Assembly: GCF_916700565.1 (NCBI RefSeq)
Contig: NZ_CAKAKO010000006.1
Location: 806,001 to 870,000 of the forward strand
Length of the DNA: 64,000 bases
Reading direction: 5' to 3'
DNA from: Xenophilus sp. Marseille-Q4582
GTDB lineage: Bacteria; Pseudomonadota; Gammaproteobacteria; Burkholderiales; Burkholderiaceae_C
Under the pieces are notes generated by a model. That model was not told the DNA's origin, ran no database searches, and was given only the letters and a program-made list of their open reading frames with translations. Within the stretch, counting starts at the first letter, position 1; each line of letters opens with the position of its first letter. Of the stretch, positions 17,902 through 29,322 are shown one piece after another. A program made the position numbers and the translations under genes.

Positions 17902-20059
17902 GCGCAGCGCGCGCCTCGTCGCGCGGGCCGGGGCTGTCGTCCACCTGGATCACGCGGTCCACCGCCTGCAGGTAGGCGCGCGCCAGCGCCGGATCGCGCG
18001 CGCCCTGGCAGGCGGCGGCGACGGAGCCTGTCTGCCGCCAGGCCTTCTGCAGCGCCTGGGCCTCGGGGCCCAGCCGTTGCGCGAGCTCCAGCGCCTCCAT
18101 CAGGTCGAGCAGGCCCCCGGCGGCGGGCCGCTGCAGATCGGGCAGCAGTTGCGCGAGCAGCACGGGCTCTTGCGCCAGCGATTCGGCCAGGTCCAGCCAG
18201 CATGCGTCGGGCACCGCCGCCGGCGCGCGCCCGGCCGTCAGGGCGCCCAGCCAGCGCGCGCCGGCCTGTGGCAGGTTGGCGTAGAAGCCCTGCAGCGCCT
18301 GCGCACCCGCCTGCAGCTGGGCCTGGATGGCCGCGCGCGCCAGCGGCAGCAGCGCCGGCGCCTGCGCCGCCTCGGCATGGAAGCGCCACACGCAGGCGCT
18401 GGCCAGGTACAGGTGGGAAAGCACATCGCCCAGGCGGGCCGACAGCAGCTCCATGCGCTTGAGCCGGCCGCCCAGCAGGCCCATGGCCAGGTCCGCCGCG
18501 AAGGCCAGGCGCGCACTCAGCCGCGCAATGGCGAGGGCCTCGCGCAGCAGGCCGTCGGGCACGGTGCCCCGCAGCGGCGCGCCCCACAGGCTGCGGCCGA
18601 AGTTGCGCAGCACATGCCGGGCATGGGCCAGCAGCGCGCGGCCCAGCGCTTCGTCGTCGCCGGACTGCACGGCCTTCATCTCGTCCCGCACATGCGGATG
18701 GCAGCGCACCGCGCCCTGGCCAAAGACGATGAGCGCGCGCGTCAGCAGGTTCGCGCCTTCCACCGTGATGGCGATGGGGGCCTGCCGGTAGGCATTGCCC
18801 AGCAGGTTGGCCGGGCCGGCGATGATGCCCTTGCCGCCCAGGATGTCCATGCCGTGGTTGACGGCGCGCCGTCCGGCCTCGGTGAGCTGCACCTTGAGCA
18901 GGGCGCCGGCCACGCTGGGCCGCTCGCCCGCATCGAGCACCACGGCCGTGTAGCGCCGCGCGGCATCGGTGGCATACAGTTCGGCCGCCATGCGCGCGGT
19001 CAGGTCGGCCACGGCATGGAAGCGGCCGATGGGCAGCCCGAACTGCTCGCGCACGCGGCCGTAGCCCTGCGCCACGAAGAGCGCGGTCTGCTGCATGGCC
19101 GAGCCCAGCGCGGGCAGCGACAGGGCGCGGCCCGCGGCGAGGCATTCCATCAGCATGCGCCAGCCCTGCCCCACCTGGGCCTCGCCGCCGATCACCCAGT
19201 CCAGCGGCACGAAAACCTGCCGCCCGCGGATCGGGCCGTTCATGAAGGCCGAGGCCATGGGCCGGTGGCGGCGGCCGATCTGCAGGCCCGGCTGCGGCAC
19301 CGGGATCAGCGCGCAGGTGATGCCCAGGTCGCGCTCGCCTTCGGGCCGGCTGGGGTCGTGCGCCTGGAAGGCCAGCCCGACCACGGTGGCCACGGGCGCC
19401 AGCGTGATGTAGCGCTTGTCGAAATCGACCAGGAAGCCGCGCGTCATGCGGCCTTCGAACTCGCGCTCGACCAGCACGCCGCGGTCCGGGATCGACGCCG
19501 CGTCGGAGCCGGCGTAGGGCGAAGTGAGGGCGAAGCAGGGCAGCTCGCGGCCGTCGGCCAGCCGCGGCAGCCAGTGCGCCTGCTGCTCGGGCGTGCCGTA
19601 GCGCAGCAGCAGCTCGGCCGGGCCCAGCGAATTGGGCACCATCACCGTGACGGCCGCCGCCACGTTCACCGTCGCGATGCGCGCCACCACCGTGGCATGC
19701 GCCTGGTGGCTGAAGCCCAGGCCGCCATGCTGCTCGGGAATGACCAGGCCGAAGAAGCGCTCGTCGCGCAGCCAGCGCCAGACCTCCTGCGGCAGGTCGC
19801 CGGCCTCGTCGATGGCATGGTCGTCCAGCATGCGGCAAAGGCGGCGCACCGGGTGGTCGAGGAAGGCCTGCTCGCGCTGCGTCAGCCCCATCGGCCCGGT
19901 GCGCGCCAGCGCATTGAAATCGGGCCGGCCCGCGAAGAGCTGGCCTTCGAAGCCCACGCTGCCGGCTTCCAGCGCGATGCGCTCGGTGTCTCCCAAGGCC
20001 GGCAGGGCTTTCGCCAGCACCGGGCGCGCCCGGCGCCCCAACCACGCTGCGACCGTCAT
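17795..20059 (-). CDS. fadE: Large acyl-CoA dehydrogenase, FadE type
   Basis: 754 residues; first step of fatty-acid beta-oxidation, forming trans-2-enoyl-CoA with FAD. The catalytic domains cover about 40-480: L-P-C-F-A-L-T-S-P-Y-A-G-S-D for substrate and flavin contact, G-R-A-L-S-L-P-A-L in the C-terminal helical part, and G-G-K-G-I-I. A DUF1974-type tail follows. FadE proteins usually run 750-815 residues. ATG 20059 has AGGAG 8 nt upstream. The last 47 residues are Pro/Arg/Ala-rich, carry no family signal and contain the whole overlap with the convergent XRE gene. Confidence 0.92.
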   Translation of the reverse strand: MTVAAWLGRRARPVLAKALPALGDTERIALEAGSVGFEGQLFAGRPDFNALARTGPMGLTQREQAFLDHPVRRLCRMLDDHAIDEAGDLPQEVWRWLRDERFFGLVIPEQHGGLGFSHQAHATVVARIATVNVAAAVTVMVPNSLGPAELLLRYGTPEQQAHWLPRLADGRELPCFALTSPYAGSDAASIPDRGVLVEREFEGRMTRGFLVDFDKRYITLAPVATVVGLAFQAHDPSRPEGERDLGITCALIPVPQPGLQIGRRHRPMASAFMNGPIRGRQVFVPLDWVIGGEAQVGQGWRMLMECLAAGRALSLPALGSAMQQTALFVAQGYGRVREQFGLPIGRFHAVADLTARMAAELYATDAARRYTAVVLDAGERPSVAGALLKVQLTEAGRRAVNHGMDILGGKGIIAGPANLLGNAYRQAPIAITVEGANLLTRALIVFGQGAVRCHPHVRDEMKAVQSGDDEALGRALLAHARHVLRNFGRSLWGAPLRGTVPDGLLREALAIARLSARLAFAADLAMGLLGGRLKRMELLSARLGDVLSHLYLASACVWRFHAEAAQAPALLPLARAAIQAQLQAGAQALQGFYANLPQAGARWLGALTAGRAPAAVPDACWLDLAESLAQEPVLLAQLLPDLQRPAAGGLLDLMEALELAQRLGPEAQALQKAWRQTGSVAAACQGARDPALARAYLQAVDRVIQVDDSPGPRDEARAALTRAAAAGTRASAPAAPAPSPHRPERRIPRPAPAK

Positions 20060-20279
20060 GCATGAACTCCTGTGAAGCGATGCCCGGGCCGGCACCGGGT
20101 GCCCGCGCACGCGGGGCCGGCGATGGCCGTCATGAAGGGCGAAGGCCAGCCCGCCGGCCGGGCCCTGCATGCAGTCCCGAAGCATGGCGCCGCCGGCCCT
20201 TGCGCGGCGCGGGACCAGCGCGCCGGCGGATGTCGGACAGGGGCCGAAGCCCGAGCGGCTGCGGCCGGCGGCGCCGGGC

Positions 20280-21176
20280 TCAGCCCGGGGGCGCTGCGTG
20301 GCCGATCAGCAGCTCCCGGAAAGCCGCGACGGCGGGCGAAGGCGAGTTGCCCGGCGCACGCAGCAGCGTGAGCATGCGCGCGAGCTGCGGACGGCCCACA
20401 CGGCGCACTTGCAGCCCATGCCAGTGGGCCATCGGCCGCAGCGCCAGGGTGACGACGGCCACGCCCAGGCCTTCGCGTGCCAGGCCCATCATGGTCCAGG
20501 GCAGCGCGATCTCGAAGGCGTAGTTCAGCCGGATGCCGCGCTCGGCCAGCTTTTCCTCCAGCAGGCTGCGCACGGGGTTGCCCGGCAGGTAGCCGATGAC
20601 GGGCTGGCGCGCCACCTGCTGCCACTCCAGCGTGCGGCGTGCGGCGAGCGGGGACTCGGGCGCCATCACGGCGATGAACTGGTCGGCATAGAGCGGCGTG
20701 GCGACCAGGTCGCTGCGCGCGTCGGTCTGGGTGGCGATGCCGAGGTCGGCCGCGCCGCTGCGCACCAGCGCGTGCACCTCGTGCTCGGGCACGTCGTGCA
20801 GCTGCACGCGCACGCCGGGGTAGCGTTCGCTGAAGGCCCGCACCACGGGCGGCAGCAGCAGCGCGCATTGCGCGTTGGGCGCGGCCACGCTCACGCGGCC
20901 ACGCGCGTTGCGGCCGAAGTCCTGGGCATCGGCCACCAGGTGTTCCCAGTCGGCCACCAGGCGCTGGGCCGCGGGCAGCAGGGCCATGCCCGCGTCGGTG
21001 AGGCGGCAGGCGCGCGTGTGGCGGTCGAACAGGCGCGTGCCCAGCAGCCGCTCCAGCTTGCCCAGCGCCGCGCTCAGCGAGGACTGGGACATGCCCAGGC
21101 GATCCGCGGCCCGCGTGAAGTGGCCGCTTTCCGCCAAGGCCAGGAAAACCCTGAGTTCGGGCAGAGAGGACTTCAT
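20280..21176 (-). CDS. LysR-family regulator of the adjacent purine permease
   Basis: 298 residues. N-terminal winged helix-turn-helix (L-R-V-F-L-A-L-A-E-S-G-H-F-T-R-A-A-D-R-L-G-M-S-Q-S-S-L-S, 8-35) followed by a periplasmic-binding-protein-like effector domain from about 90. Divergent from the NCS2 permease, 117 bp apart with a LysR-type box between. ATG 21176 gives the standard length. The effector is probably a purine or a breakdown product, judged only from the neighbour. Confidence 0.92.
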   Translation of the reverse strand: MKSSLPELRVFLALAESGHFTRAADRLGMSQSSLSAALGKLERLLGTRLFDRHTRACRLTDAGMALLPAAQRLVADWEHLVADAQDFGRNARGRVSVAAPNAQCALLLPPVVRAFSERYPGVRVQLHDVPEHEVHALVRSGAADLGIATQTDARSDLVATPLYADQFIAVMAPESPLAARRTLEWQQVARQPVIGYLPGNPVRSLLEEKLAERGIRLNYAFEIALPWTMMGLAREGLGVAVVTLALRPMAHWHGLQVRRVGRPQLARMLTLLRAPGNSPSPAVAAFRELLIGHAAPPG

Positions 21177-21200
21177 GCTCAAGGGAAAAGTCCCTCTTTG

Positions 21201-21215
21201 ATCGTGAAAGACGAT
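21201..21215. promoter_or_regulatory. LysR-type operator between the LysR gene and the purine permease
   Basis: ATCGTGAAAGACGAT: perfect 5-bp arms and the T-N11-A core of LysR sites, centred 32 bp from the lysR ATG and 86 bp from the permease ATG. Confidence 0.6.
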
Positions 21216-21293
21216 TGATTTATTGGATTGTGCGCCTTTTTCGATGCAGGCCCGGCTCCTATTCTTGCGCCGCATCCTGCAAGGAGACAGCGC

Positions 21294-22790
21294 ATGAACA
21301 CCCCCACTCCGGCCGCTTCGTCCGGCATCCATCCGGTCGACCAGCACCTGCCCCTGGGCAAGCTTTCGGCCCTCGGCCTGCAGCACGTGCTGGTCATGTA
21401 CGCCGGCGCCGTGGCCGTGCCGCTGATCGTCGGCCGCGCCCTCAAGCTCAGCCCCGACGAGGTGGCGCTGCTGATCAGCGCCGACCTGTTCTGCTGCGGC
21501 ATCGTCACGCTGATCCAGGCGCTGGGCGCCACGCAATGGTTCGGTATCCGGCTGCCCGTGATGATGGGCGTGACCTTCGCGTCGGTGGCGCCCATGGTGG
21601 CCATTGCCAACGCCAACCCGGGCCAGGCCGGGGCCCAGCTGCTGTTCGGCTCCATCATCGGGGCGGGCATCATCTCGATCCTGATCGCGCCGCTGATCAG
21701 CCGCATGCTGCGCTTCTTCCCGCCCGTGGTCACGGGCACCATCATCGCGGTGATCGGCATCACGCTCATGCGCGTGGGCATCAACTGGATCTTCGGCAAC
21801 CCGGTCGGGCCCACGGCGCCCAACGTGGTGGACCCGGTGCATGCCAAGTGGCTGGCCAGCCTGACGGCGCCCGGCTCCACGCTGCCGCCCGTGCCCCAGG
21901 GCCTGGCCATCCTGCCCACGATGCCCAACCCCAAGTACGCCGACCTGACGGGCGTGGGCATCTCGGCCCTGGTGCTGGTGTCCATCCTGCTGATCGTCAA
22001 GTTCGCCAAGGGCTTCGTGGCCAACATCTCGGTGCTGCTGGGCATCGTGATCGGCGGCATCGCGGCCGCCGCCATGGGCCTGATGACCTTCGAGAAGGTG
22101 GGCAACGCGGCCTGGGTGGACGTGGTGCTGCCCTTCCACTTCGGCATGCCCAAGTTCGATCCGTTGCTGATCCTGACCATGACGCTGGTGATGATCGTGG
22201 TGATGATCGAATCGACCGGCATGTTCCTCGCGCTGGGCGAGATGACCGAACGCAAGGTGAACCAGCAGGATCTGGCGCGCGGCCTGCGCACCGACGGCCT
22301 GGGCACGCTGATCGGCGGCATCTTCAACACCTTCCCGTACACCAGCTTCTCGCAGAACGTGGGCCTGGTGGCCGTGACCGGGGTGAAGAGCCGCTTCGTC
22401 TGCGTGGCCGGCGGCGTGATCCTGATCGTGCTGGGCCTGCTGCCCAAGATGGCGGCGCTGGTCGAATCGCTGCCCACCGTGGTGCTGGGCGGCGCCGGCA
22501 TCGTGATGTTCGGCATGGTGCTGGCCACCGGCATCCGCATCCTGGGCAACGTGGACTTCAAAGGCAACCGCCACAACGCCATGATCGTGGCCGTGTCCAT
22601 CGGCATCGGCATGATTCCGCTGCTGGCGCCCAACTTCAAGCAGTGGATGCCGCATGGCCTGCATGCGCTGATCGAGTCGGGCATCCTGCTGACCTCGATC
22701 TCGGCGGTGCTGCTCAACATCTTCCTGAACGGCACGCGGCACGACGAAGCCGCCATGATCGCGGCCGCGCGGCAGGCCGAGGCGCACTGA
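21294..22790 (+). CDS. NCS2-family purine (xanthine/uric acid type) permease
   Basis: 498 residues with about 14 membrane segments: proton-coupled nucleobase import. The NCS2 signatures are F-P-Y-T-S-F-S-Q-N-V-G-L-V-A-V-T-G-V near 345-362, with the Q-N-x-G motif of the xanthine/urate branch, and the substrate-binding E-S-T-G-M in helix 8. AAGGAG lies 7 nt before the ATG at 21294. It is divergent from a LysR regulator. The exact purine (xanthine, urate or hypoxanthine) cannot be read by eye; uracil transporters of the same superfamily differ at these motifs. Confidence 0.9.
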   Translation: MNTPTPAASSGIHPVDQHLPLGKLSALGLQHVLVMYAGAVAVPLIVGRALKLSPDEVALLISADLFCCGIVTLIQALGATQWFGIRLPVMMGVTFASVAPMVAIANANPGQAGAQLLFGSIIGAGIISILIAPLISRMLRFFPPVVTGTIIAVIGITLMRVGINWIFGNPVGPTAPNVVDPVHAKWLASLTAPGSTLPPVPQGLAILPTMPNPKYADLTGVGISALVLVSILLIVKFAKGFVANISVLLGIVIGGIAAAAMGLMTFEKVGNAAWVDVVLPFHFGMPKFDPLLILTMTLVMIVVMIESTGMFLALGEMTERKVNQQDLARGLRTDGLGTLIGGIFNTFPYTSFSQNVGLVAVTGVKSRFVCVAGGVILIVLGLLPKMAALVESLPTVVLGGAGIVMFGMVLATGIRILGNVDFKGNRHNAMIVAVSIGIGMIPLLAPNFKQWMPHGLHALIESGILLTSISAVLLNIFLNGTRHDEAAMIAAARQAEAH

Positions 22791-22945
22791 AGCCCGCCCT
22801 GCCCGGCCCGGGGCCGGCGCCCGGTTCAGGTCCCGGGCGCCTGGGCGCGGCCGCTCGTCCGTCGCCAGCCGCCGCCCGGCGCCTACAGGCGCCGTGGGTT
22901 CCTTTGCGCGCGCCGGCACCGGCGTCGGCTACAGTGCCGACCATC

Positions 22946-24028
22946 ATGAACACACCCCAAGTCCAGCGCGGCTTCTTCCTGTTGCTGCTCGTGGCCGTCA
23001 CGGCAGCCTTCTTCTGGATCCTGCAGCCCTTCTTCGGGGCCGTGCTCTGGGGCGTGGCGCTGGCCATCCTGTTCACGCCGCTCTACAAGCGCTTGCTGCA
23101 GGCCTTCGGCAAGAAGCGGCCCACGCTGGCGGCGCTGGCCACGCTGACCATCGTGCTGGTGATCGTGATCCTGCCGCTGACCATGATCGCCGCCACGCTG
23201 GTCAGCGACGTGGTGGCACTCACGCAACGCATCCGCTCGGGGGAGCTGAGCTTCGTCGCCTACTTCCAGCAGATCGTCGCCGCCTTGCCCGACTGGCTGA
23301 TGGGCATCCTGGACCGCTTCGGCCTGGGCAACTTCGAGGCGCTGATGGCCAAGCTGTCGGAAGGCGCTGCGCAGGGCAGCCAGGTCATCGCGCAGCAGGC
23401 GCTGAACATCGGGCAGAACACCTTCGACTTCGTCATCGGCTTCTTCGTGATGCTGTACCTGCTGTTCTTCCTGCTGCGCGACGGCGCCTCGCTGTCGCGC
23501 AAGGTGCGCGAGTCGGTGCCGCTGGCGCGCGGCCACACGCACTACCTGCTCAACAAGTTCACCACCGTGATCCGCGCCACCGTGAAAGGCAACGTGGTGG
23601 TCGCCGCGGTGCAGGGCACGCTGGGCGGCGTGGCCTTCGCGCTGCTGGGCGTGCAGGGCGCGCTGCTGTGGGGCGTGGTGATGGCTTTCCTGTCGCTGCT
23701 GCCCGCGGTGGGTGCGGCGCTGATCTGGGCCCCGGTGGCGGTGTACTTCCTGGCCACCGGCGCCATCGCCAAGGGCCTGATCCTGAGCTTCGTCGGCGTG
23801 TTCGTCATCGGCCTGGTCGACAACATCCTGCGCCCGCTGCTGGTGGGCAAGGACACGCAGATGCCCGACTACGTGGTGCTGATCTCCACCATCGGCGGCA
23901 TGGCGCTGTTCGGCATCAACGGCTTCGTGATCGGGCCGGTGATCGCGGCCCTGTTCATGGCGGTGTGGTCGCTGTTCAGCGACCCGGTGTCGCCCGAGCA
24001 CGACGACGCGCAGGCGCCGCCGCATTGA
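22946..24028 (+). CDS. AI-2E-family transporter (PerM/YdgG type)
   Basis: 360 residues, eight hydrophobic segments with a polar cytoplasmic region at about 85-150, the layout of the AI-2E superfamily. Members export autoinducer-2 or act as ion or peptide exporters; the role here is unknown. The C-terminal half shows the conserved L-S-L-L-P-A-V-G-A-A-L-I-W-A-P-V and I-G-L-V-D-N-I-L-R-P-L-L-V motifs. ATG 22946 opens the first membrane helix at the normal distance. It converges with speD, 9 bp away. Confidence 0.9.
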   Translation: MNTPQVQRGFFLLLLVAVTAAFFWILQPFFGAVLWGVALAILFTPLYKRLLQAFGKKRPTLAALATLTIVLVIVILPLTMIAATLVSDVVALTQRIRSGELSFVAYFQQIVAALPDWLMGILDRFGLGNFEALMAKLSEGAAQGSQVIAQQALNIGQNTFDFVIGFFVMLYLLFFLLRDGASLSRKVRESVPLARGHTHYLLNKFTTVIRATVKGNVVVAAVQGTLGGVAFALLGVQGALLWGVVMAFLSLLPAVGAALIWAPVAVYFLATGAIAKGLILSFVGVFVIGLVDNILRPLLVGKDTQMPDYVVLISTIGGMALFGINGFVIGPVIAALFMAVWSLFSDPVSPEHDDAQAPPH

Positions 24029-24037
24029 GCGGCCGGT

Positions 24038-24436
24038 TCACCGCGGGGCGGTGGCCGAAGCGTCCAGCGCGCCGCGCAGCAGCCGGTTCACCTGCCGGCG
24101 CTGCGGCGCGAAGGCCGCCACCAGCGCGTGCATGAGCTGCTCGGCCCGCTGCGTGTTGTCGGCCGCGTAGTTGCACACGTACACGTCCAGCGTCACATGG
24201 CCCAGCTCGGGCCAGGTGTGGACGGCCAGGTGCGACTCGGCCAGCAGCAGCGTGCCGGTCACGCCGCCCGGCCGGCCGTTCTGCGACGGGAAGCTGAACC
24301 ACTTCTCGCCCACCACGGTGAGCCCGGCGGCCTGTGTGTGCGTGCGGCACAGCGGCGCCAGCGCCGCCTCGCTGACCAGCAGCGGCGGTGCGCACTGGCA
24401 GTCGTAGAGGTCCGCCGTCAGATGCAAGCCGTGCAT
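24038..24436 (-). CDS. speD: S-adenosylmethionine decarboxylase proenzyme
   Basis: 132 residues, the small self-cleaving prokaryotic type. It decarboxylates SAM to supply aminopropyl groups for spermidine. Cleavage is expected between E67 and S68 in L-A-E-S-H-L-A-V-H-T-W-P-E, turning S68 into the pyruvoyl group; H73 and C88 are the usual processing and proton-donor residues. The ATG at 24436 gives the family N-terminus (G-L-H-L-T-A-D-L-Y-D-C). No spermidine synthase gene is adjacent; it stands alone between convergent and same-strand neighbours. Confidence 0.93.
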   Translation of the reverse strand: MHGLHLTADLYDCQCAPPLLVSEAALAPLCRTHTQAAGLTVVGEKWFSFPSQNGRPGGVTGTLLLAESHLAVHTWPELGHVTLDVYVCNYAADNTQRAEQLMHALVAAFAPQRRQVNRLLRGALDASATAPR

Positions 24437-24524
24437 CGTTGATCGCCCTTCGCCATCGAACGCAAAGCGCCGATGGTAGGGCCTGCACGGCGGGCGGCCC
24501 GGCCCCTCACCGGAAGGCGGCGGC

Positions 24525-25427
24525 TCAGCGGCCCCACCATTCACCCGCGAAATGCTCGTGCAGGAAGGCCATGAAGGCCGTCACCTTGGCCGGCACCAGC
24601 TGCGGCGAGGGGAAGACGGCGTGGATCTCCTGCTCCACCATCGCGTGGCCGCCCAGCACTTCCACCACGCGGCCGCTCGCCAGCGATTCGTGCGCCACGT
24701 AGCGCGGCATGAGCGCGATGCCCATCCCCGCGCGCGCGGCGGCCAGCACGGCCGACAGGTTGTTGGAGCGGAAGCGCCCCGACACCGGCACACTCAGCGG
24801 CGCGCCCTGCGGCCCGCGCAGGCGCCACACGTCGTCGCCCACCACGCTGCTGTAGATGAGGGCCGCATGGCCCGACAGGTCGCGCGCCTGCTTCGGCGTG
24901 CCGTGCTTCTTGAGATAAGCCGGCGACGCCACCATCGCCCACGGATTGACGCCCAGGAAGCGCGCGCCCAGCGAGGAATCGGCCAGTTGCCCCATGCGGA
25001 TCGCGACGTCGATGCCCTGCGCGACCAGGTCCACGTACCGGTCCTCGAAGCTCAGGTCCAGCCGCAGTTGCGGGTGGCGCTTCATGTACTCCAGCGCCAG
25101 CGGCACGATCACGCGGCGGCCGAAGGCGACCGAGGTGCCCACGCGCAGCAGGCCCTGCGGCTCGGCCTGGCGCCCGCGCACCACGCTGTCGGCCTCTTCC
25201 ACCTCGCGCACGATGGCCTTGCATTTCTCGTAGTAGAGGGCGCCGGCCTCGGTCAGGCTCACGCCGCGCGTGTTGCGGTTGAGCAGCCGCACCTTGAGCC
25301 GCGCTTCGGTGGCGGCCACCTGCTTGGTCACGGTGGGCTGCGTGCTGCCCAGGTCGCGCGCGGCGCGCGAGAAGCTGCCGGTTTCCACCACGCGCACGAA
25401 CATCTCCATGGCCTGCAGCCGATCCAT
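24525..25427 (-). CDS. LysR-family regulator of the glyoxylate (gcl) operon
   Basis: 300 residues with the LysR HTH at 1-60 ([18 protein letters not shown]) and an effector domain of the CrgA-like branch from about 90. Divergent from gcl with a 144-bp gap containing a perfect palindrome of LysR type. Its stop is 88 bp from the speD start on the same strand. Regulation of gcl-hyi-glxR by a glyoxylate-pathway metabolite is an inference from position. Confidence 0.92.
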   Translation of the reverse strand: MDRLQAMEMFVRVVETGSFSRAARDLGSTQPTVTKQVAATEARLKVRLLNRNTRGVSLTEAGALYYEKCKAIVREVEEADSVVRGRQAEPQGLLRVGTSVAFGRRVIVPLALEYMKRHPQLRLDLSFEDRYVDLVAQGIDVAIRMGQLADSSLGARFLGVNPWAMVASPAYLKKHGTPKQARDLSGHAALIYSSVVGDDVWRLRGPQGAPLSVPVSGRFRSNNLSAVLAAARAGMGIALMPRYVAHESLASGRVVEVLGGHAMVEQEIHAVFPSPQLVPAKVTAFMAFLHEHFAGEWWGR

Positions 25428-25478
25428 GTCTCCTCCAGGTCCGTGGCCCGAACGCGGCCCGCCCCTCGCGCACCGGCC

Positions 25479-25493
25479 ATTCCGCCACGGAAT
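25479..25493. promoter_or_regulatory. LysR-type operator between lysR and gcl
   Basis: ATTCCGCCACGGAAT: perfect 6-bp arms around CCA, containing T-N11-A. It is 52 bp from the lysR ATG and 79 bp from the gcl ATG, the usual place for a LysR recognition site near -65. Confidence 0.62.
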
Positions 25494-25571
25494 AGATCTT
25501 ATGGCCCGCGCGGTCGTTCCCGGTTGGCGAGCCCCTTCCTAAAGTCGTGGCCATCACCAGGAGAACCCCAG

Positions 25572-27365
<1,794 letters not shown>

Positions 27366-27377
27366 GGAGTTCCACCC

Positions 27378-28163
27378 ATGCCCCGCTTTGCCGCCAACCT
27401 CACGATGCTCTTCACCGAGCATGCCTTCCTGGACCGCTTCGAGGCCGCCGCGCGCGCCGGCTTCCAGGCCGTCGAGTACCTCTTTCCATATGCCTACGAG
27501 CGGCATGAGTTGCTGGCCCGGCTGCGTGCCAACGGCCTGCGCCAGGTGCTGCACAACCTGCCGGCGGGCGACTGGGAGGCCGGCGAACGCGGCATCGCCT
27601 GCGACCCGGAGCGCGTGGCCGAGTTCCGCGAAGGCGTGACGCAGGCGATCGCCTACGCCGCCGCGCTGGACTGCCCGCGCGTGAACTGCCTGGCCGGCAG
27701 GCAGCCGGCCGGCGTGAGCGCCGAGCAGGCGCAAGCCACGCTGGTGGAGAACCTGCGCTTCGCCGCGCAGGCCCTGCAGAAAGAAGGCATCGAGCTGCTG
27801 GTCGAGCCCATCAACCACTTCGACATTCCCGGCTTCTTCCTGCACCGCACCGATCAGGCGCTCGCGCTGCTCGATGCGGTGGACTCGCCCAATCTGCGCA
27901 TCCAGTACGACATCTACCACGCCCAGCGCACCGAAGGCGAGATCGGCCGGACACTGGCGCAGCACCTGCCGCGCATCGGCCACATCCAGCTGGCCGACAA
28001 CCCCGGCCGCGGCGAGCCCGGCACGGGCGAACTCAACTATGCCTGGCTGTTCGAGCACATCGACGCCATCGGCTATGACGGCTGGATCGGCTGCGAATAC
28101 AAGCCGCGCGGCCGCACCGAGGACGGCCTGGGCTGGCGCGAAGCGCTGACCCGTCGCGCCTGA
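27378..28163 (+). CDS. hyi: Hydroxypyruvate isomerase
   Basis: 261 residues, TIM barrel of the AP_endonuc_2 type; interconverts hydroxypyruvate and tartronate semialdehyde. The two metal/catalytic glutamates E143 (L-V-E-P-I-N) and E240 (G-C-E-Y-K-P) are at the same numbers as in the E. coli protein. GAGG lies 8 nt before the ATG. Second gene of the glyoxylate operon, 53 bp before glxR. Confidence 0.96.
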   Translation: MPRFAANLTMLFTEHAFLDRFEAAARAGFQAVEYLFPYAYERHELLARLRANGLRQVLHNLPAGDWEAGERGIACDPERVAEFREGVTQAIAYAAALDCPRVNCLAGRQPAGVSAEQAQATLVENLRFAAQALQKEGIELLVEPINHFDIPGFFLHRTDQALALLDAVDSPNLRIQYDIYHAQRTEGEIGRTLAQHLPRIGHIQLADNPGRGEPGTGELNYAWLFEHIDAIGYDGWIGCEYKPRGRTEDGLGWREALTRRA

Positions 28164-28216
28164 CACGGCCCCGCCCCAAGACTCCCTCACTTTTCGAATT
28201 CAGGAGCATCCCGCAC

Positions 28217-29122
28217 ATGAGCACCTCAGCCCTCAAGATCGGCTTCATCGGCCTCGGCATCATGGGCACGCCCATGGCCACCCACCTGCTGAACGCCGGC
28301 CACACCCTCTTCGTCCACACGCACGGCCGCGTGCCGCCCGCGCTGGCCGAAAGCGGTGCCACGGTCTGCACCCATGGCAAGGGCGTGGCCGAACGCGCCG
28401 ACATCGTCTTCCTCATGGTCCCCGACACGCCCGACGTGGAGGCCGTGCTCTTCGGCGACAACGGCGTGGCGCAGGGCCTGAGCGCCGGCAAGACGGTGGT
28501 GGACTGCAGCTCCATCGACCCGATCGCCACCAAGGACTTCGCGCGCCGCATCCGCGCCCTGGGTTGCGACTACCTCGACGCGCCGGTCTCCGGCGGCGAG
28601 GTGGGCGCCAAGGCCGCGAGCCTCACGATCATGGTGGGCGGCGAGCCCGCCGTCTTCGAGCGGGTGAAGCCGCTGTTCGACCTCATGGGCAAGAACGTGA
28701 CCCTGGTCGGCGGCAACGGCGACGGCCAGACCACCAAGGTGGCGAACCAGATCATCGTCGCGCTCAACATCGCTGCCGTGGGCGAGGCGCTGGTCTTCGC
28801 GAGCAAGGCCGGGGCGGACCCCGCCAAGGTGCGACAGGCACTGATGGGCGGCTTCGCGTCTTCGCGCATTCTCGAAGTGCATGGCGAGCGCATGATCCAG
28901 CGCAGCTTCGCGCCCGGCTTTCGCATCGCCCTGCACCAGAAGGACCTGAACCTCGCAATGCAGAGCGCGCGCGCCCTGGGCGTGGCGCTGCCGCAGACCG
29001 CGGGCGCGGCGCAGCTCATGAATGCCTGCAATGCGCAAGGGCATGGGCAGCTGGACCACTCGGCCCTCGTGCGGGCCCTGGAAGCCTTGGCCAATCACCC
29101 GGTCGCGCCGGAAGCCGCCTGA
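28217..29122 (+). CDS. glxR: Tartronate-semialdehyde (2-hydroxy-3-oxopropionate) reductase
   Basis: 301 residues of the beta-hydroxyacid dehydrogenase family; reduces tartronate semialdehyde to D-glycerate with NAD(P)H. Rossmann motif G-F-I-G-L-G-I-M-G (9-17), substrate loop D-A-P-V-S-G-G (121-127), catalytic K174 in T-T-K-V-A-N-Q. CAGGAG lies 13 nt before the ATG. It completes the route from glyoxylate to glycerate; no glycerate kinase gene follows, so the last step is encoded elsewhere. Confidence 0.96.
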   Translation: MSTSALKIGFIGLGIMGTPMATHLLNAGHTLFVHTHGRVPPALAESGATVCTHGKGVAERADIVFLMVPDTPDVEAVLFGDNGVAQGLSAGKTVVDCSSIDPIATKDFARRIRALGCDYLDAPVSGGEVGAKAASLTIMVGGEPAVFERVKPLFDLMGKNVTLVGGNGDGQTTKVANQIIVALNIAAVGEALVFASKAGADPAKVRQALMGGFASSRILEVHGERMIQRSFAPGFRIALHQKDLNLAMQSARALGVALPQTAGAAQLMNACNAQGHGQLDHSALVRALEALANHPVAPEAA

Positions 29123-29322
29123 TGCACACCTGATGCGCGCCTGAAGTGCGCGGATGCGGACAGGAGTGCGTGCCGCGGTGCAAGCCGGCGCGCCTTCTGT
29201 TCCATGCATGGATCAATGCGAGGTCGCGCTGCGTTTCGTAGTTCCACGAGGGACTTCGCCTGCGGCTTTGGGGTAGCCTCGGCCTCTCTCGTCGGACTGA
29301 ACGACTCTCGAAGGAAGGCCTC

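Noticed and set aside
20060-20279. Small gene in the 220-bp gap between fadE and the LysR gene
   Set aside because: Open frames here are fragments of longer antisense frames without start signals or family pattern.
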